From: Phycisphaerales bacterium
GTDB lineage: Bacteria > Planctomycetota > Phycisphaerae > UBA1845 > Fen-1342
DNA length: 35,028 nt
Assembly (NCBI GenBank): GCA_003162245.1
Contig: PMMM01000165.1
Span: 1-35,028, forward strand
Reading direction: 5' to 3'
Shown here: positions 1 through 7,431 of the stretch, piece by piece
Layout of the letters: every line of letters starts with the position of its first letter
How positions within the stretch are numbered: position 1 is the stretch's first letter
Program-made: the position numbers and the translations under genes
Notes under the pieces: model-generated
Told to the model about the DNA's origin: nothing
Database searches by the model: none
Seen by the model: the letters and a program-made list of their open reading frames with translations, nothing else

Positions 1-561
1 TGCCAAGTGTGCCAAGGTGTGTACCCCCCCCTTGGCACACTTGATTATCCGGACCCAACGCAAGGCAACCGCCAAGACGCCAAGAGCGCCGAGGACGCAA
101 AGGCCGCGAGTTGGTGAGAAGCGAAATCACAGAAAAGCGATCCGATCTCAGCCGAAGCTGCGGGCGCGGAACGTCCGCGCGAGTACGGGGTAAGTATTCG
201 TCAGAAACGGGCGGAAAACCAGGCGGGGCGGCGAGATTGGCGGCGGGTGGCGGGGGCTGTGCGATTCTGGCGGCGGGTGGCGGATTTTTACCACAAAGGA
301 CACGAAGAACACGAAGGAAAGCGTTTTGTCAGGACGCGGGGAAAGAAGTCGGAGAATCACCGCCGAGGACGGGAGGACGCGAAGGAGAACGGGACGGGGA
401 GCGGGGGCCGGGAAGAGGTCAGAAGTTAGAGGTCGGAAGTCAGAAGGGCGGGGCGGAGGGGCGGCGCGAGTTAGGAGTGGCGAGTAGCGAGGAACGAGTT
501 GAGCGAGGGACAGGGCGGGCGGCTTAACGGGTCTGTCGTCGGCCGATTCGGTCGGGTTCGG
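1..561. repeat. Intergenic region made of several dispersed-repeat fragments
   Basis: No convincing gene lies here. Bases 7-17 and 30-40 form a perfect 11-bp inverted repeat (GTGTGCCAAGG / CCTTGGCACAC) around a C-rich loop. Bases 60-110 carry GCCAAG-type units. Bases 290-324 hold the ACAAAGGACACGAAGAACAC motif, and 418-448 hold GAAGTTAGAGGTCGGAAGTC-like units. Open frames across the region translate these repeats (for example a HEEHEG peptide) and do not look like proteins. From memory, such short motifs are common between genes in planctomycetes; I could not count copies outside this window. Confidence 0.7.
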
Positions 562-1266
562 CTACTCGTCCGTGTCGCCGTTCCCAGGGGGCGCGGCGTC
601 CACGATCGCGAGGAGTTCTGGCAGGAGCGGAGCGGCATCGCGAAGCGAAACGTCGTGCTGCTTCGCGGCGTAGTAGTCGCGGACGGTCGCATATCTGCCG
701 GCGTGCTTCGCCCGAAACTCGTTCCAAAGCACGACGCTCTTGCTGAGTACGCTCTCAAGGGACCGTCCGCCGCGCAGAAACTTCAGCGGGTGTTTGAGAT
801 CAAGGACGTAGAGCTCTTTACGTTTCGGCGTCGGATGCTCGGCGAGCAGGTAGAAGTCCTTGAACAGCGAATTCTGCCGGATGGTGTCGGCACCGCCTCG
901 CCAGTGGATGAACTTGAACTCGGCGACGCGCCGGTCCGTCTCCAAATCGAAGGACCGACCGGTGTTGCCGGCGCCCAGCGAGACGTACTGGACGCGCTCT
1001 CCTGGCTCCATGATCTTCGGCAACAAGAGCACCCCGGCGACAGCGTGGATTAACACGTTGATCTGCCCGGCTGCTCGCTTGACGGAATAGGCCGCGGCGA
1101 GCAACTGCGGCGTTGCTCCCGCTTCGATGCACTTGACGGCACACTGGCTGCCATCGCACTCCTTGATTGACCACTCCAGATCGGCGATGCGACTGGTTAG
1201 GTCAGCGCCGATGAAGGTCCCGACGGCTTGCAGCGCTTCGGTTATGGCGGAGCGTGGTTCGGCCAT
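562..1266 (-). CDS. Hypothetical protein with possible PD-(D/E)XK-like nuclease core
   Basis: A 234-residue protein without a clear family. I chose the ATG at 1266 because the longer frame to 1320 begins at a TTG inside an unlikely leader. No Shine-Dalgarno sequence is visible, but TACGAT lies just upstream, so the mRNA may be leaderless. An alanine-rich helical first half is followed by a block with FDLETDRRVAEFKFIHW. The acidic residues followed by E-x-K resemble a PD-(D/E)XK nuclease core, and Q/K residues follow in RQNSLFKDF. No signal peptide or membrane segment is seen. It lies downstream of the SH3 protein gene on the same strand, separated by about 280 bases without a gene. The gene looks real from its codon use and composition. 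The nuclease call is an inference from one motif. Confidence 0.6.
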   Translation of the reverse strand: MAEPRSAITEALQAVGTFIGADLTSRIADLEWSIKECDGSQCAVKCIEAGATPQLLAAAYSVKRAAGQINVLIHAVAGVLLLPKIMEPGERVQYVSLGAGNTGRSFDLETDRRVAEFKFIHWRGGADTIRQNSLFKDFYLLAEHPTPKRKELYVLDLKHPLKFLRGGRSLESVLSKSVVLWNEFRAKHAGRYATVRDYYAAKQHDVSLRDAAPLLPELLAIVDAAPPGNGDTDE

Positions 1267-1547
1267 GAAGAGGCATCGTACCGTATTGGAGGCAGCGAAG
1301 CGACGGGCCGCGCAATCCAAACAACACTGACGAGCGTGGGGGAGGTTGGTGGTGGGCGAGCGGCGCGGACCTGACGGCGGCCCCAGGCGCTACGCACACG
1401 GCTGCGAGGACGGCTGTGATCGGTGTGCCGAACACGCAGCCCACGAGGGTAGCGATTACCTGGGAACCTGGGGGTGCCGAAGCGGGCTGGAGTAGCAAGG
1501 CGGGCGGGAAGGTCCGAAAACGAGGGAAGCGCGTTGGCATGCGGTGT
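1267..1547. other. Gene-free spacer between two minus-strand genes
   Basis: No protein with recognisable features is visible on either strand. The sequence is GC-rich. A minus-strand frame reads through it with a hydrophobic patch but without a ribosome binding site. It could hold the promoter of the hypothetical gene downstream. Confidence 0.4.
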
Positions 1548-2747
1548 TCAGTGCGCATGGCGATGGTCGTTGCGGGGCGGCCATGCCACGCGGGCGGGCG
1601 CGGCGCCCGCCCGCTGGTCTTCGTCGCGGGTGGTGCCTTGGGTTGTCGGGTAGCCCGGCATTCTGAACAGGTATCGCCCAAGCGTCCAGCCGGTTTGAGG
1701 CGTCCCGGACGAGTCATGCCACTCGATGTGGGCCCATCTCTTCTTCTGTCGATACTCGATGACCGTCACCTCTTGCGGGTAGGAGAGCACAGCGACGACG
1801 CGAGTTCGTTGGCTCGGATCGATGTGAACGAGGAGTCGCTCGGTGTTAACAAAGGGACTGATTGACTGTGATGGCGGATGGCCAAGACTTTGCTTCAAGA
1901 GGTGCCTAACCTCTGCCTTCCGTTCGTGCTGGAGCTGTGGAAGCGGCTTGTTAGGCATTCCGAGGATCATGCATTGCAGGATCATCGCAATCAGCGCGGC
2001 GAGGATGGCTTGGATGAGCCAGCGCACTGCCGGTGGGGTCTTGTCCCAGACGGCCTGAGCGGTGATGTCTCCGAGCACGCCATCCTGGCGGTATAAGAAG
2101 TCGTTCTCTATGCGGCTAATGTCTTCAGGGGTGTAGCTGACTCCGTCCAGGATAAGGGTGTCGCCGTCGGCTCGAACGTCGGGCCGGTAGTGCTCGAGAG
2201 TAGCGGCCACCGCCGCCAACCTCTCATTCAGGGGCACGACGATCTCGCGGAAAACGTCCTGGCGCAGCGAAGTTGCCTGGCGAAACGGGCGTGCCACATC
2301 GACAAGGGCGTCTCGCTGGGCTTGAGCCGCTGCCCGCAGGGGACGCATCGCTTCAGCCAGTATCTGCTGGCGCGCTAGCGTCGCTTCCTGCATGGGTTTG
2401 AAACAGGCTTCGAGCATCCTGCTGTAAGCGAGTTGCATCTCGCGGATTGGGCGGAAGGCCTCGTGCATGGACTGCGACAGCTCGCGCACCGGTCGCATGG
2501 CGTCAGCGATTTGGGAAGCTAGAGTCTTGCTTATGTTCATATGCTGCGCGAGGAAGCCCACGGGAGGGGCATGGTCCTCGCGGATCTTGTGCATGGAGTC
2601 GGCAGCCATGCGTATCTGATCAAGGTGGGGACGCACTGAGTCCTCCAATGCTCGTGCGATGTCTGCAAGTTGTTGGTGTGGGCGCCGCATCTGGGCGACA
2701 ACCGAAGCCAGCGACGTGTTCATCCGTTCAATGTCGGCCAAGTTCAT
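1548..2747 (-). CDS. Membrane-anchored coiled-coil protein with C-terminal SH3-like domain
   Basis: A 399-residue protein in three parts. Residues 1 to about 190 are charged and helical, with a recurring R-P motif (MRP, FRP, FKP, MRP, ARP) spaced about 15-18 residues apart, which suggests a long helical repeat. Residues about 243-268 form one transmembrane helix (AVRWLIQAILAALIAMIL). Residues about 305-365 resemble a bacterial SH3 domain, with RWAHIEW and TGWTLGRYLF as the typical W/G positions. The last 30 residues are low complexity and include a GC palindrome. The ATG overlaps the stop of the upstream DUF5615 gene (ATGA), and an AAGGAGG site lies inside that gene, so translation is probably coupled. 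The function is unknown; context suggests a third member of a toxin-antitoxin-like locus. Confidence 0.75.
   Translation of the reverse strand: MNLADIERMNTSLASVVAQMRRPHQQLADIARALEDSVRPHLDQIRMAADSMHKIREDHAPPVGFLAQHMNISKTLASQIADAMRPVRELSQSMHEAFRPIREMQLAYSRMLEACFKPMQEATLARQQILAEAMRPLRAAAQAQRDALVDVARPFRQATSLRQDVFREIVVPLNERLAAVAATLEHYRPDVRADGDTLILDGVSYTPEDISRIENDFLYRQDGVLGDITAQAVWDKTPPAVRWLIQAILAALIAMILQCMILGMPNKPLPQLQHERKAEVRHLLKQSLGHPPSQSISPFVNTERLLVHIDPSQRTRVVAVLSYPQEVTVIEYRQKKRWAHIEWHDSSGTPQTGWTLGRYLFRMPGYPTTQGTTRDEDQRAGAAPARVAWPPRNDHRHAH
1590..1614. repeat. Perfect 12-bp-arm GC palindrome in the 3' end of the SH3 gene
   Basis: The arms GCGGGCGGGCGC and GCGCCCGCCCGC are perfect inverted repeats around a single central base. 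The palindrome falls in the last codons of the SH3-protein gene, beyond the recognisable domain. It may be a repeat that has extended the reading frame, or a strong RNA hairpin near the end of the transcript. Confidence 0.7.
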
Positions 2748-2971
2748 GGGCCGGCCTCCTTCGCGTCGTGGGTGAGGTGCAGACAGTGGTGGGCGCGGTT
2801 GTCTGGCTGCAGCGTGCCCAGGTGGAGCTCCTCAGCCTTGTAGCGCGCGATCAACGTGGCGTCCGAAGCGCCGGCGAGTTGCTCGTCGCGAGTGGTGGCG
2901 ACATCGTTCCCGGCTTCCGCCAGGAGCCGACGACCGCGCTCTCCCAGGTTCTCGTCCAGCTTGATCTGCAA
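2744..2971 (-). CDS. DUF5615 PIN-like protein, C-terminally shortened
   Basis: A 75-residue protein matching the start of DUF5615 (PIN-like) proteins: KLDENLG near the N-terminus, then DVATTRDEQLAGASDATLIA. In the family the first acidic motif (DEN) and the later D residues form a presumed metal site, and the chain usually continues with a TLDxDF motif to about 110-120 residues. Here the corresponding part reads GTLQPDN and then departs from the family, so the last third is missing or replaced. Translation seems to start at TTG 2971, with a G-rich site upstream; no in-frame ATG is available. The gene lies 46 bases downstream of the DUF433 gene, the usual antitoxin-like partner, and its end provides the ribosome binding site of the next gene. 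It may be an inactivated toxin or a regulatory remnant. Confidence 0.75.
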   Translation of the reverse strand: MQIKLDENLGERGRRLLAEAGNDVATTRDEQLAGASDATLIARYKAEELHLGTLQPDNRAHHCLHLTHDAKEAGP

Positions 2972-3017
2972 GATCGACCCCCAGTCGGGCCGAGGGTGTC
3001 CGCCTGGCGAACTCGTA

Positions 3018-3254
3018 TCAACTTGCGAGGTTCAGGTAGCGCTCGCGCGACATTTCTGCGCCGTAGGCGATGCACGCCCGAACATCGGGTTCGGTGAGCC
3101 CGGGGTAATTCTCGAGGATCTCCGGAGTGGTGGACCCGCTCGCGAGCCAGTCGAGCACCAGCGAGACCCAGATGCGCGTGCCCCGGATGCACGGCTTGCC
3201 GAAGCAGACGTTCGGATCGATCGAAATGCGGGCTAGGAACTCTTCGCGCGTCAT
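3018..3254 (-). CDS. DUF433 antitoxin-like protein
   Basis: A 78-residue DUF433 protein. The family signature is clear: RISIDPNVCFGKPCIRGTRI, followed by a helix-turn-helix-like LVLDWLASGSTTPEILENYPGLTEPDVRACIAY. DUF433 proteins are commonly found before DUF5615 PIN-like genes and are considered VapB-like antitoxins that bind DNA. I chose the ATG at 3254, with GAGG eight bases upstream. A further upstream ATG at 3275 overlaps a perfect TATAAT box and is probably not translated. The next gene on the same strand is the shortened DUF5615 gene, so this is the first gene of a short operon. Confidence 0.88.
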   Translation of the reverse strand: MTREEFLARISIDPNVCFGKPCIRGTRIWVSLVLDWLASGSTTPEILENYPGLTEPDVRACIAYGAEMSRERYLNLAS

Positions 3255-3273
3255 GGCAAGAACCTCATACAGC

Positions 3274-3279
3274 ATTATA
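3274..3279 (-). promoter_or_regulatory. Probable -10 box of the DUF433 operon
   Basis: A perfect TATAAT on the minus strand ends 19 bases before the DUF433 start codon, placing transcription initiation about 12 bases before the ATG. No good -35 hexamer is visible at 16-18 bases. The inverted repeat at 3298-3379 lies directly upstream and could be an operator or a dispersed repeat. Confidence 0.45.
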
Positions 3280-3297
3280 CCGAGCGGCGCGGGTTGG

Positions 3298-3379
3298 CGG
3301 GAGGGCGGTCCGCCGTGTAGGGCCGACAGGGATGTCGGCCGGTACGTTGCGGCGGCTCGGCAGGCGCCTCGCCCTCCCG
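3298..3379. repeat. Nested inverted repeats upstream of the DUF433 operon
   Basis: Outer arms CGGGAGGGCG (3298-3307) and CGCCCTCCCG (3370-3379) enclose an inner hairpin, GGCCGACA-GGGA-TGTCGGCC, at 3321-3340. All arms are perfect. The element fills the space between the DUF433 promoter and the stop of the PilZ gene. It resembles the planctomycete-type intergenic palindromes seen elsewhere in this window. It could also act as a terminator for the PilZ gene, though it lacks a T-run. Confidence 0.6.
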
Positions 3380-3392
3380 ACTTGAATCCGCG

Positions 3393-4100
3393 CTAGTGGG
3401 CGAACGCCTGCGCCAGGAGCGTCGTGGTGACGAGGCGGCTCAGATCGGGTGGGATCGTGGCCGCGTCGAAGGCTACGCCGATGCCGGGAAGCTGCGGGGT
3501 GTCGTCCCATTTGCGCACCCGCATGACGTGGGCTCGGAGGCGCAGCGGCTGCTCGAGCAGGTCGCGCAGCTCGATTTCCAGTGCGTCGCCGGCCGCGTAG
3601 AACTCGTAGCTGACCACGAACGCACCGCCACAACTCAGATCGACGCAGTTCCCGAGCCGCCAGCGGTCCTCGGGGCCCACACGCACGCGCGCCCGACACA
3701 GCACGCCGACCCGCACGTGCCGCCGCTTCCAGCGCGGCAGCCACCCGGCGTCGCCGGCGGCGATGCCGTGCAGCGCTTCGGTGAGCGTGCCGTGGCGATC
3801 GGTGGTGGCGCACAGCGCGTTCGCCACGCCGTCGGGGCGGATGGAGCAACGCAGCACCGGCCACGTCGTCCGCAACTCCAGGAGCGCGTTCATCACGGCG
3901 GCCCCCATGCGGATGGACGAAACGGTGTCGATCAGCACGGCCTGCGGCGGCCCTTCGACGCAGCGGTTCAGCAACTGCACGAGGTCGTCGACGAAAACGA
4001 CGCGGTACGGCAGCGCGGCAAGCTCGGCGGCGTACTGCGGCTGTCTATCCCGGGCGCACACGAAAAGGAACGGATCGCCGGTGTTCTGGGAAGCGGCCAT
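3393..4100 (-). CDS. PilZ-domain protein with receiver-like N-terminal region
   Basis: A 235-residue cytoplasmic protein. The C-terminal half is a PilZ domain, a c-di-GMP binding module. It shows RRHVR near residue 127 for the RxxxR motif and DLSCGGAFV for the (D/N)xSxxG motif, followed by the expected beta-barrel strands up to about residue 225. The N-terminal 110 residues look like a degenerate response-regulator fold (VVFVDDLVQLLNRC, then AVLIDTVSSI) but lack a convincing phosphorylation site set. It probably senses c-di-GMP and passes the signal to an unknown partner. An AGG site sits eight bases upstream of the ATG. It follows the cytochrome b gene on the same strand after about 95 bases with a hairpin, so it may be a separate unit. 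Confidence 0.82.
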   Translation of the reverse strand: MAASQNTGDPFLFVCARDRQPQYAAELAALPYRVVFVDDLVQLLNRCVEGPPQAVLIDTVSSIRMGAAVMNALLELRTTWPVLRCSIRPDGVANALCATTDRHGTLTEALHGIAAGDAGWLPRWKRRHVRVGVLCRARVRVGPEDRWRLGNCVDLSCGGAFVVSYEFYAAGDALEIELRDLLEQPLRLRAHVMRVRKWDDTPQLPGIGVAFDAATIPPDLSRLVTTTLLAQAFAH

Positions 4101-4173
4101 AGTTTCGACCTGCCCGGCTGCCTCTTCTGCCTAGTCGTCGCGACAGCCGTTCGCCGGGCTTGGGACGGCGCGC

Positions 4174-4191
4174 GAGGCGGCGTTTCGCCTC
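4174..4191 (-). terminator. Short hairpin just after the cytochrome b gene
   Basis: GAGGCG and CGCCTC pair around a six-base loop directly downstream of the cytochrome b stop codon. There is no T-run, so this is at most a weak or factor-dependent terminator, or an mRNA end-stabilising hairpin. Confidence 0.35.
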
Positions 4192-4195
4192 TGCT

Positions 4196-5347
4196 CTAGT
4201 GTAGCGCGTGCAGGTGCGGGACGCCGTACATGTCGATCGCGATCGTTTGGCCGGCGAGGCGGATGGTCGTTTCGGAGACGTAGCCCAGAATCCCGAAGAC
4301 CAGTGCGAGGACCACGGCGGCGATGCCGATGCGGACGGCCCACTTACGGCGGCTGGGACGCCGGCCCGGTCCGCGTTCAAGAAACGGCCAGGCGAACAGC
4401 AGCAGAAACGGTACGCCGGAGACGAGGATGCCGAGCGGCTTGCCCCAGGAGCCGGAGAAGTACTTGAGCAACTGGTAGGTGGGGAGGAAGTACCACTCGG
4501 GCTTGATGCCCTCGGGCGTGTTCAGCGGGTCGGCGGGCGCTCCGATCTCCCAGGGGGAGGTAACGGCCAGCGTGAAGAGCGCCGCCATGCAGACCACGGC
4601 GACGCCGGCCTCTTTGGCCATGTGCACCGGCCAGAACGGGACGCCGCTTTCGGGCGGGTAGGGTTTTTCGCGGCCGACATCTTCGAGCGTGGCGAGGTTG
4701 TGGACGCGCATCAGGACGAGGTGCAGCGTGACGAGGGTAATCAGCACCCAGGGCAGCACGGTCACGTGGACGAGGAAGAAGCGCGACAGGGCTTCTTGCC
4801 CGACGCTGGGGCCGCCGAGCAGGATTTCCCGCATTTGCTCGCCGACGAGCGGGACGGCGCCGGTGACCTCGGTGCCGACGGTCGTGGCCCAGTAGGAGAG
4901 CTGGTTCCAGGGCAGCAGATAGCCGGTGAAGCCGAAGACCATCGTGGCCATCAGGAGGCCGGCGCCGATCAGCCAGGTGAACTCGCGTGGCTTCTTGAAC
5001 GAGCCCATGAAGTAGGTGCGGGCCATGTGCAGGACGACCGCCAGCATCATGAAGGTGGCGCCCCAGGCGTGGAGCTGACGGATCAGCCAGCCGAAGGGGA
5101 CGACGCCGGTGATGTACTGGATGGACTCGTGGGCTTCCTTGAGCGTGGGGCGGTAGTACAGCAGCAGCAGGATGCCGGTGACGAACTGGCTCAGGAAGGT
5201 GAGCAGCGCGAGGCTGCCGAGGACGTGGGCCCAGCCGGTCTGCGGCGGAAGGCGTTTGTACAGTTGTTTATGGAGGAAGTCGCGCACTATGAGATAGCGC
5301 AGGCGCGTGTCGAGGTAAAGCTGCCAGCGCTTGGGTTCAGCGGCCAC
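4196..5347 (-). CDS. Cytochrome b subunit of a bc-type quinol oxidoreductase
   Basis: A 383-residue membrane protein combining the cytochrome b6-like N-terminal part with the subunit IV-like C-terminal part. Heme ligands are H93 and H107 on one helix and H194 and H209 on the next; the 15-residue spacing in the second pair is the b6 type. The quinol-site motif PEWYFLPTY is at 283-291. About eight membrane helices are visible. The GTG start at 5347 has a GGGAG site eight bases upstream. It follows the cytochrome c/Rieske fusion gene by 15 bases, so the two form an operon. The complex should oxidise quinol at the outer side of the membrane and pass electrons to the Rieske centre. No c1 or f gene is present nearby. 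Confidence 0.93.
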   Translation of the reverse strand: MAAEPKRWQLYLDTRLRYLIVRDFLHKQLYKRLPPQTGWAHVLGSLALLTFLSQFVTGILLLLYYRPTLKEAHESIQYITGVVPFGWLIRQLHAWGATFMMLAVVLHMARTYFMGSFKKPREFTWLIGAGLLMATMVFGFTGYLLPWNQLSYWATTVGTEVTGAVPLVGEQMREILLGGPSVGQEALSRFFLVHVTVLPWVLITLVTLHLVLMRVHNLATLEDVGREKPYPPESGVPFWPVHMAKEAGVAVVCMAALFTLAVTSPWEIGAPADPLNTPEGIKPEWYFLPTYQLLKYFSGSWGKPLGILVSGVPFLLLFAWPFLERGPGRRPSRRKWAVRIGIAAVVLALVFGILGYVSETTIRLAGQTIAIDMYGVPHLHALH

Positions 5348-5362
5348 GGCGCGATCTCCCGA

Positions 5363-7291
5363 TCAACTCTTTTGGGCTCCGGTTACGACGACCTCGCCCT
5401 GGATCTCCGTCACGGTGTACTCGGGCAGGGCCTTGGGCGGCGGGCCGGAGATGACCTGTCCTGCCGCACCGAAAACGGCGCCGTGACAGGGACACGCGAA
5501 CTCATGGGTCGCCTCGTTCCAGTGCACGATGCAGCCCAAATGCGTGCACACGAGCGAGAAGCCGCGGAAGCCGCGGTCGGTGCGGATGACGGCCGCGGGT
5601 TGCCCGGCCACGGCCAGCCTTCTTTCTTCCCAGAGCTTCCAGCCTTCCTCTTTGCCGGCGCTGACGCGTTCGGAGGCTCCGCCGCGTTTGCGGGCCGGCA
5701 GGATATAGACGGCCGCGGGCCAGAACAGTCCGAGCATCGCCCCGGCGCCCATGACCCGCAGCGTCATGTCGAGCAACCGGCGGCGCGCCGGCGAGAAAGC
5801 GGCTTCCGCGGGCGGGGCCGCCGGCTGGCCGGGTTCCCGGACATACGCTTGCTTGAGCAGCAGGTACTTTCGATACATGAGGATGAAGAACAGAGCCGCG
5901 AACGCCCACACCGGGATGAGCGACCGGTTGCGCCACGTCAGCCCGGTCTGCTTGTGGTCGAGGCTGGCGTTGACGTCGCCGCAGATCGCTTGGAGCTTCT
6001 CCACGCGCTTCAGGATTTCCGGCTGGTTGAAGGTGTGCATGAAGGCGTAGAGCGCGACGACCTCGGTCTTCGCGTCCTCAGCCCGCACGGCCTCGTCGCG
6101 CACCAGCAGTACGCCGTGGGACATGCGGGCGACGCGGTCGGCCGTCTCCGCGTAGTCGAATTGTGCGTTGCGCAGGGCGTTGCTGAGTTCCGCGCCGCGC
6201 TCGAGGACGATGCGGTCGCTCGTGACGAAGAACTCCGCGTGCGGCCCCGGGCGGTCCGGTCCGTGACAGTAGTGACAGACGGAGTCGGGGCGGAGGGAGC
6301 CGGTCAGCGTGTCCAGGCGGGCGTCGAACGTCGACTGTAAGCGCTCGGCGTTGCCTTTGAGCTCGTCCCAGGTCTGCGTGTACGTCTGCAGCAGTGTTTC
6401 GGGGGGCGGCGCCGCGTCCTCGATCTGGTGGTTGCGCGGGTTTCCGCCTTTGCCGTGGCAGCCCGTGCAGCGGGCCATCACCGCGATGCGGCCGTGGACG
6501 CTGCTCAACACGTATTCCTCGACCTGCTGGTGGCACTTGCCGCACACGTGGCCCACCTGGGCGAAGCCGGGCGGGGCGGCGGCGTGACTGCCGTGGCACG
6601 TGGCGCAGTTCGGCGAGCCGGCGTCGCCCTTCTCCAGCAGGTTGCGCCCGTGCACGCTGTGGCGGTATTGGTCGACGATGTCGCCGGGAAGGTCGAAGGC
6701 CGACATCAGCGCGCGGTCCGCGTGGCAATGCCCACACGTGGCCGGGACGTTCGAAAAGTGCGTGCGGCTGCGTGTGTCGGCCTTAGACAGGATGTCGTGG
6801 ATTCCGTGGCAGTCGATACACACGGCGACGCGGTCGTCGCCGTGCAGCTTCAGCCGCTTCCCGTGGCCGCTGAGCCAGTAGGCTCGCAACTGGTCGGTGC
6901 GGAGGCCGTAAGGGTTCATCTTCTCGACGTCTTCGTGGCAGGTGCCGCAAAGCTCGGGCACGGTCACCCGCGCGGGCTTGCCGCGGAAGGCGGCGCCATG
7001 GTCGAACGGGGCCGGTTGCGTGTCGGCGGCGCGGCTCAGCAGGAGGGCCTGGTTCTGCTCCGCGGTCAGCTCATACACGTCCTGCCCGCCGTGGCATTGC
7101 GGACAGTGGACGGCCTCGCGATGCACGGAGCCGTGGAACTGTTCGGCCTGCGTGGGATGGCAGTCCGGGCAGGCGACGGTGCGGGGCTGTCCCAGCGCGG
7201 GCGCGCCGGCCGCGGCAGTCAGGAGGGCGGCCAGTGCACCGATGCGTACGCCACAGCCTATGCGAGCGCGACTGATTCGACTTGCGGTCAT
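5363..7291 (-). CDS. Nine-heme cytochrome c fused to a Rieske iron-sulfur protein
   Basis: A 642-residue exported protein. After an N-terminal signal sequence (to about residue 35), nine CxxCH heme sites occur at 41, 63, 115, 158, 186, 229, 250, 275 and 339. A helical region (350-440) leads to a membrane helix at about 458-475. A second helix at about 506-531, preceded by PARRR, resembles the N-terminus of an ordinary Rieske protein. The Rieske boxes are intact: CTHLGC at 582-587 and CPCHG at 600-604, giving ligands C582, H584, C600 and H603. The gene precedes cytochrome b in an operon. The heme domain probably replaces cytochrome c1/f as electron acceptor of the Rieske centre. Such a single-chain fusion is unusual. 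Each part is certain; the electron route is inferred. Confidence 0.93.
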   Translation of the reverse strand: MTASRISRARIGCGVRIGALAALLTAAAGAPALGQPRTVACPDCHPTQAEQFHGSVHREAVHCPQCHGGQDVYELTAEQNQALLLSRAADTQPAPFDHGAAFRGKPARVTVPELCGTCHEDVEKMNPYGLRTDQLRAYWLSGHGKRLKLHGDDRVAVCIDCHGIHDILSKADTRSRTHFSNVPATCGHCHADRALMSAFDLPGDIVDQYRHSVHGRNLLEKGDAGSPNCATCHGSHAAAPPGFAQVGHVCGKCHQQVEEYVLSSVHGRIAVMARCTGCHGKGGNPRNHQIEDAAPPPETLLQTYTQTWDELKGNAERLQSTFDARLDTLTGSLRPDSVCHYCHGPDRPGPHAEFFVTSDRIVLERGAELSNALRNAQFDYAETADRVARMSHGVLLVRDEAVRAEDAKTEVVALYAFMHTFNQPEILKRVEKLQAICGDVNASLDHKQTGLTWRNRSLIPVWAFAALFFILMYRKYLLLKQAYVREPGQPAAPPAEAAFSPARRRLLDMTLRVMGAGAMLGLFWPAAVYILPARKRGGASERVSAGKEEGWKLWEERRLAVAGQPAAVIRTDRGFRGFSLVCTHLGCIVHWNEATHEFACPCHGAVFGAAGQVISGPPPKALPEYTVTEIQGEVVVTGAQKS

Positions 7292-7431
7292 GCGAACACC
7301 ACGTATGCGCAGCAGATTTTGGGCGGCATCATGCCGGCGGGCAAGCGGGCGGACAGGCGAATTCCCAAATCGCGCGGTGCGCGGGCCGGCGTGGGCCCGC
7401 GTAGCGCAGCGTGAGGGCTAGCCGGGGTCGG

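Noticed and set aside
111-527. Small open frames on both strands near the left end
   Set aside because: They translate dispersed repeats (HEEHEG and VFFVSFVV-type peptides) that are often misannotated as proteins.
4208-6340. Long plus-strand open frame of 710 codons
   Set aside because: It lies opposite cytochrome b and the cytochrome/Rieske fusion, whose motifs are unmistakable. Its translation is rich in Gly, Asp, Glu and Arg, with no domain, as expected from the antisense of GC-rich genes.
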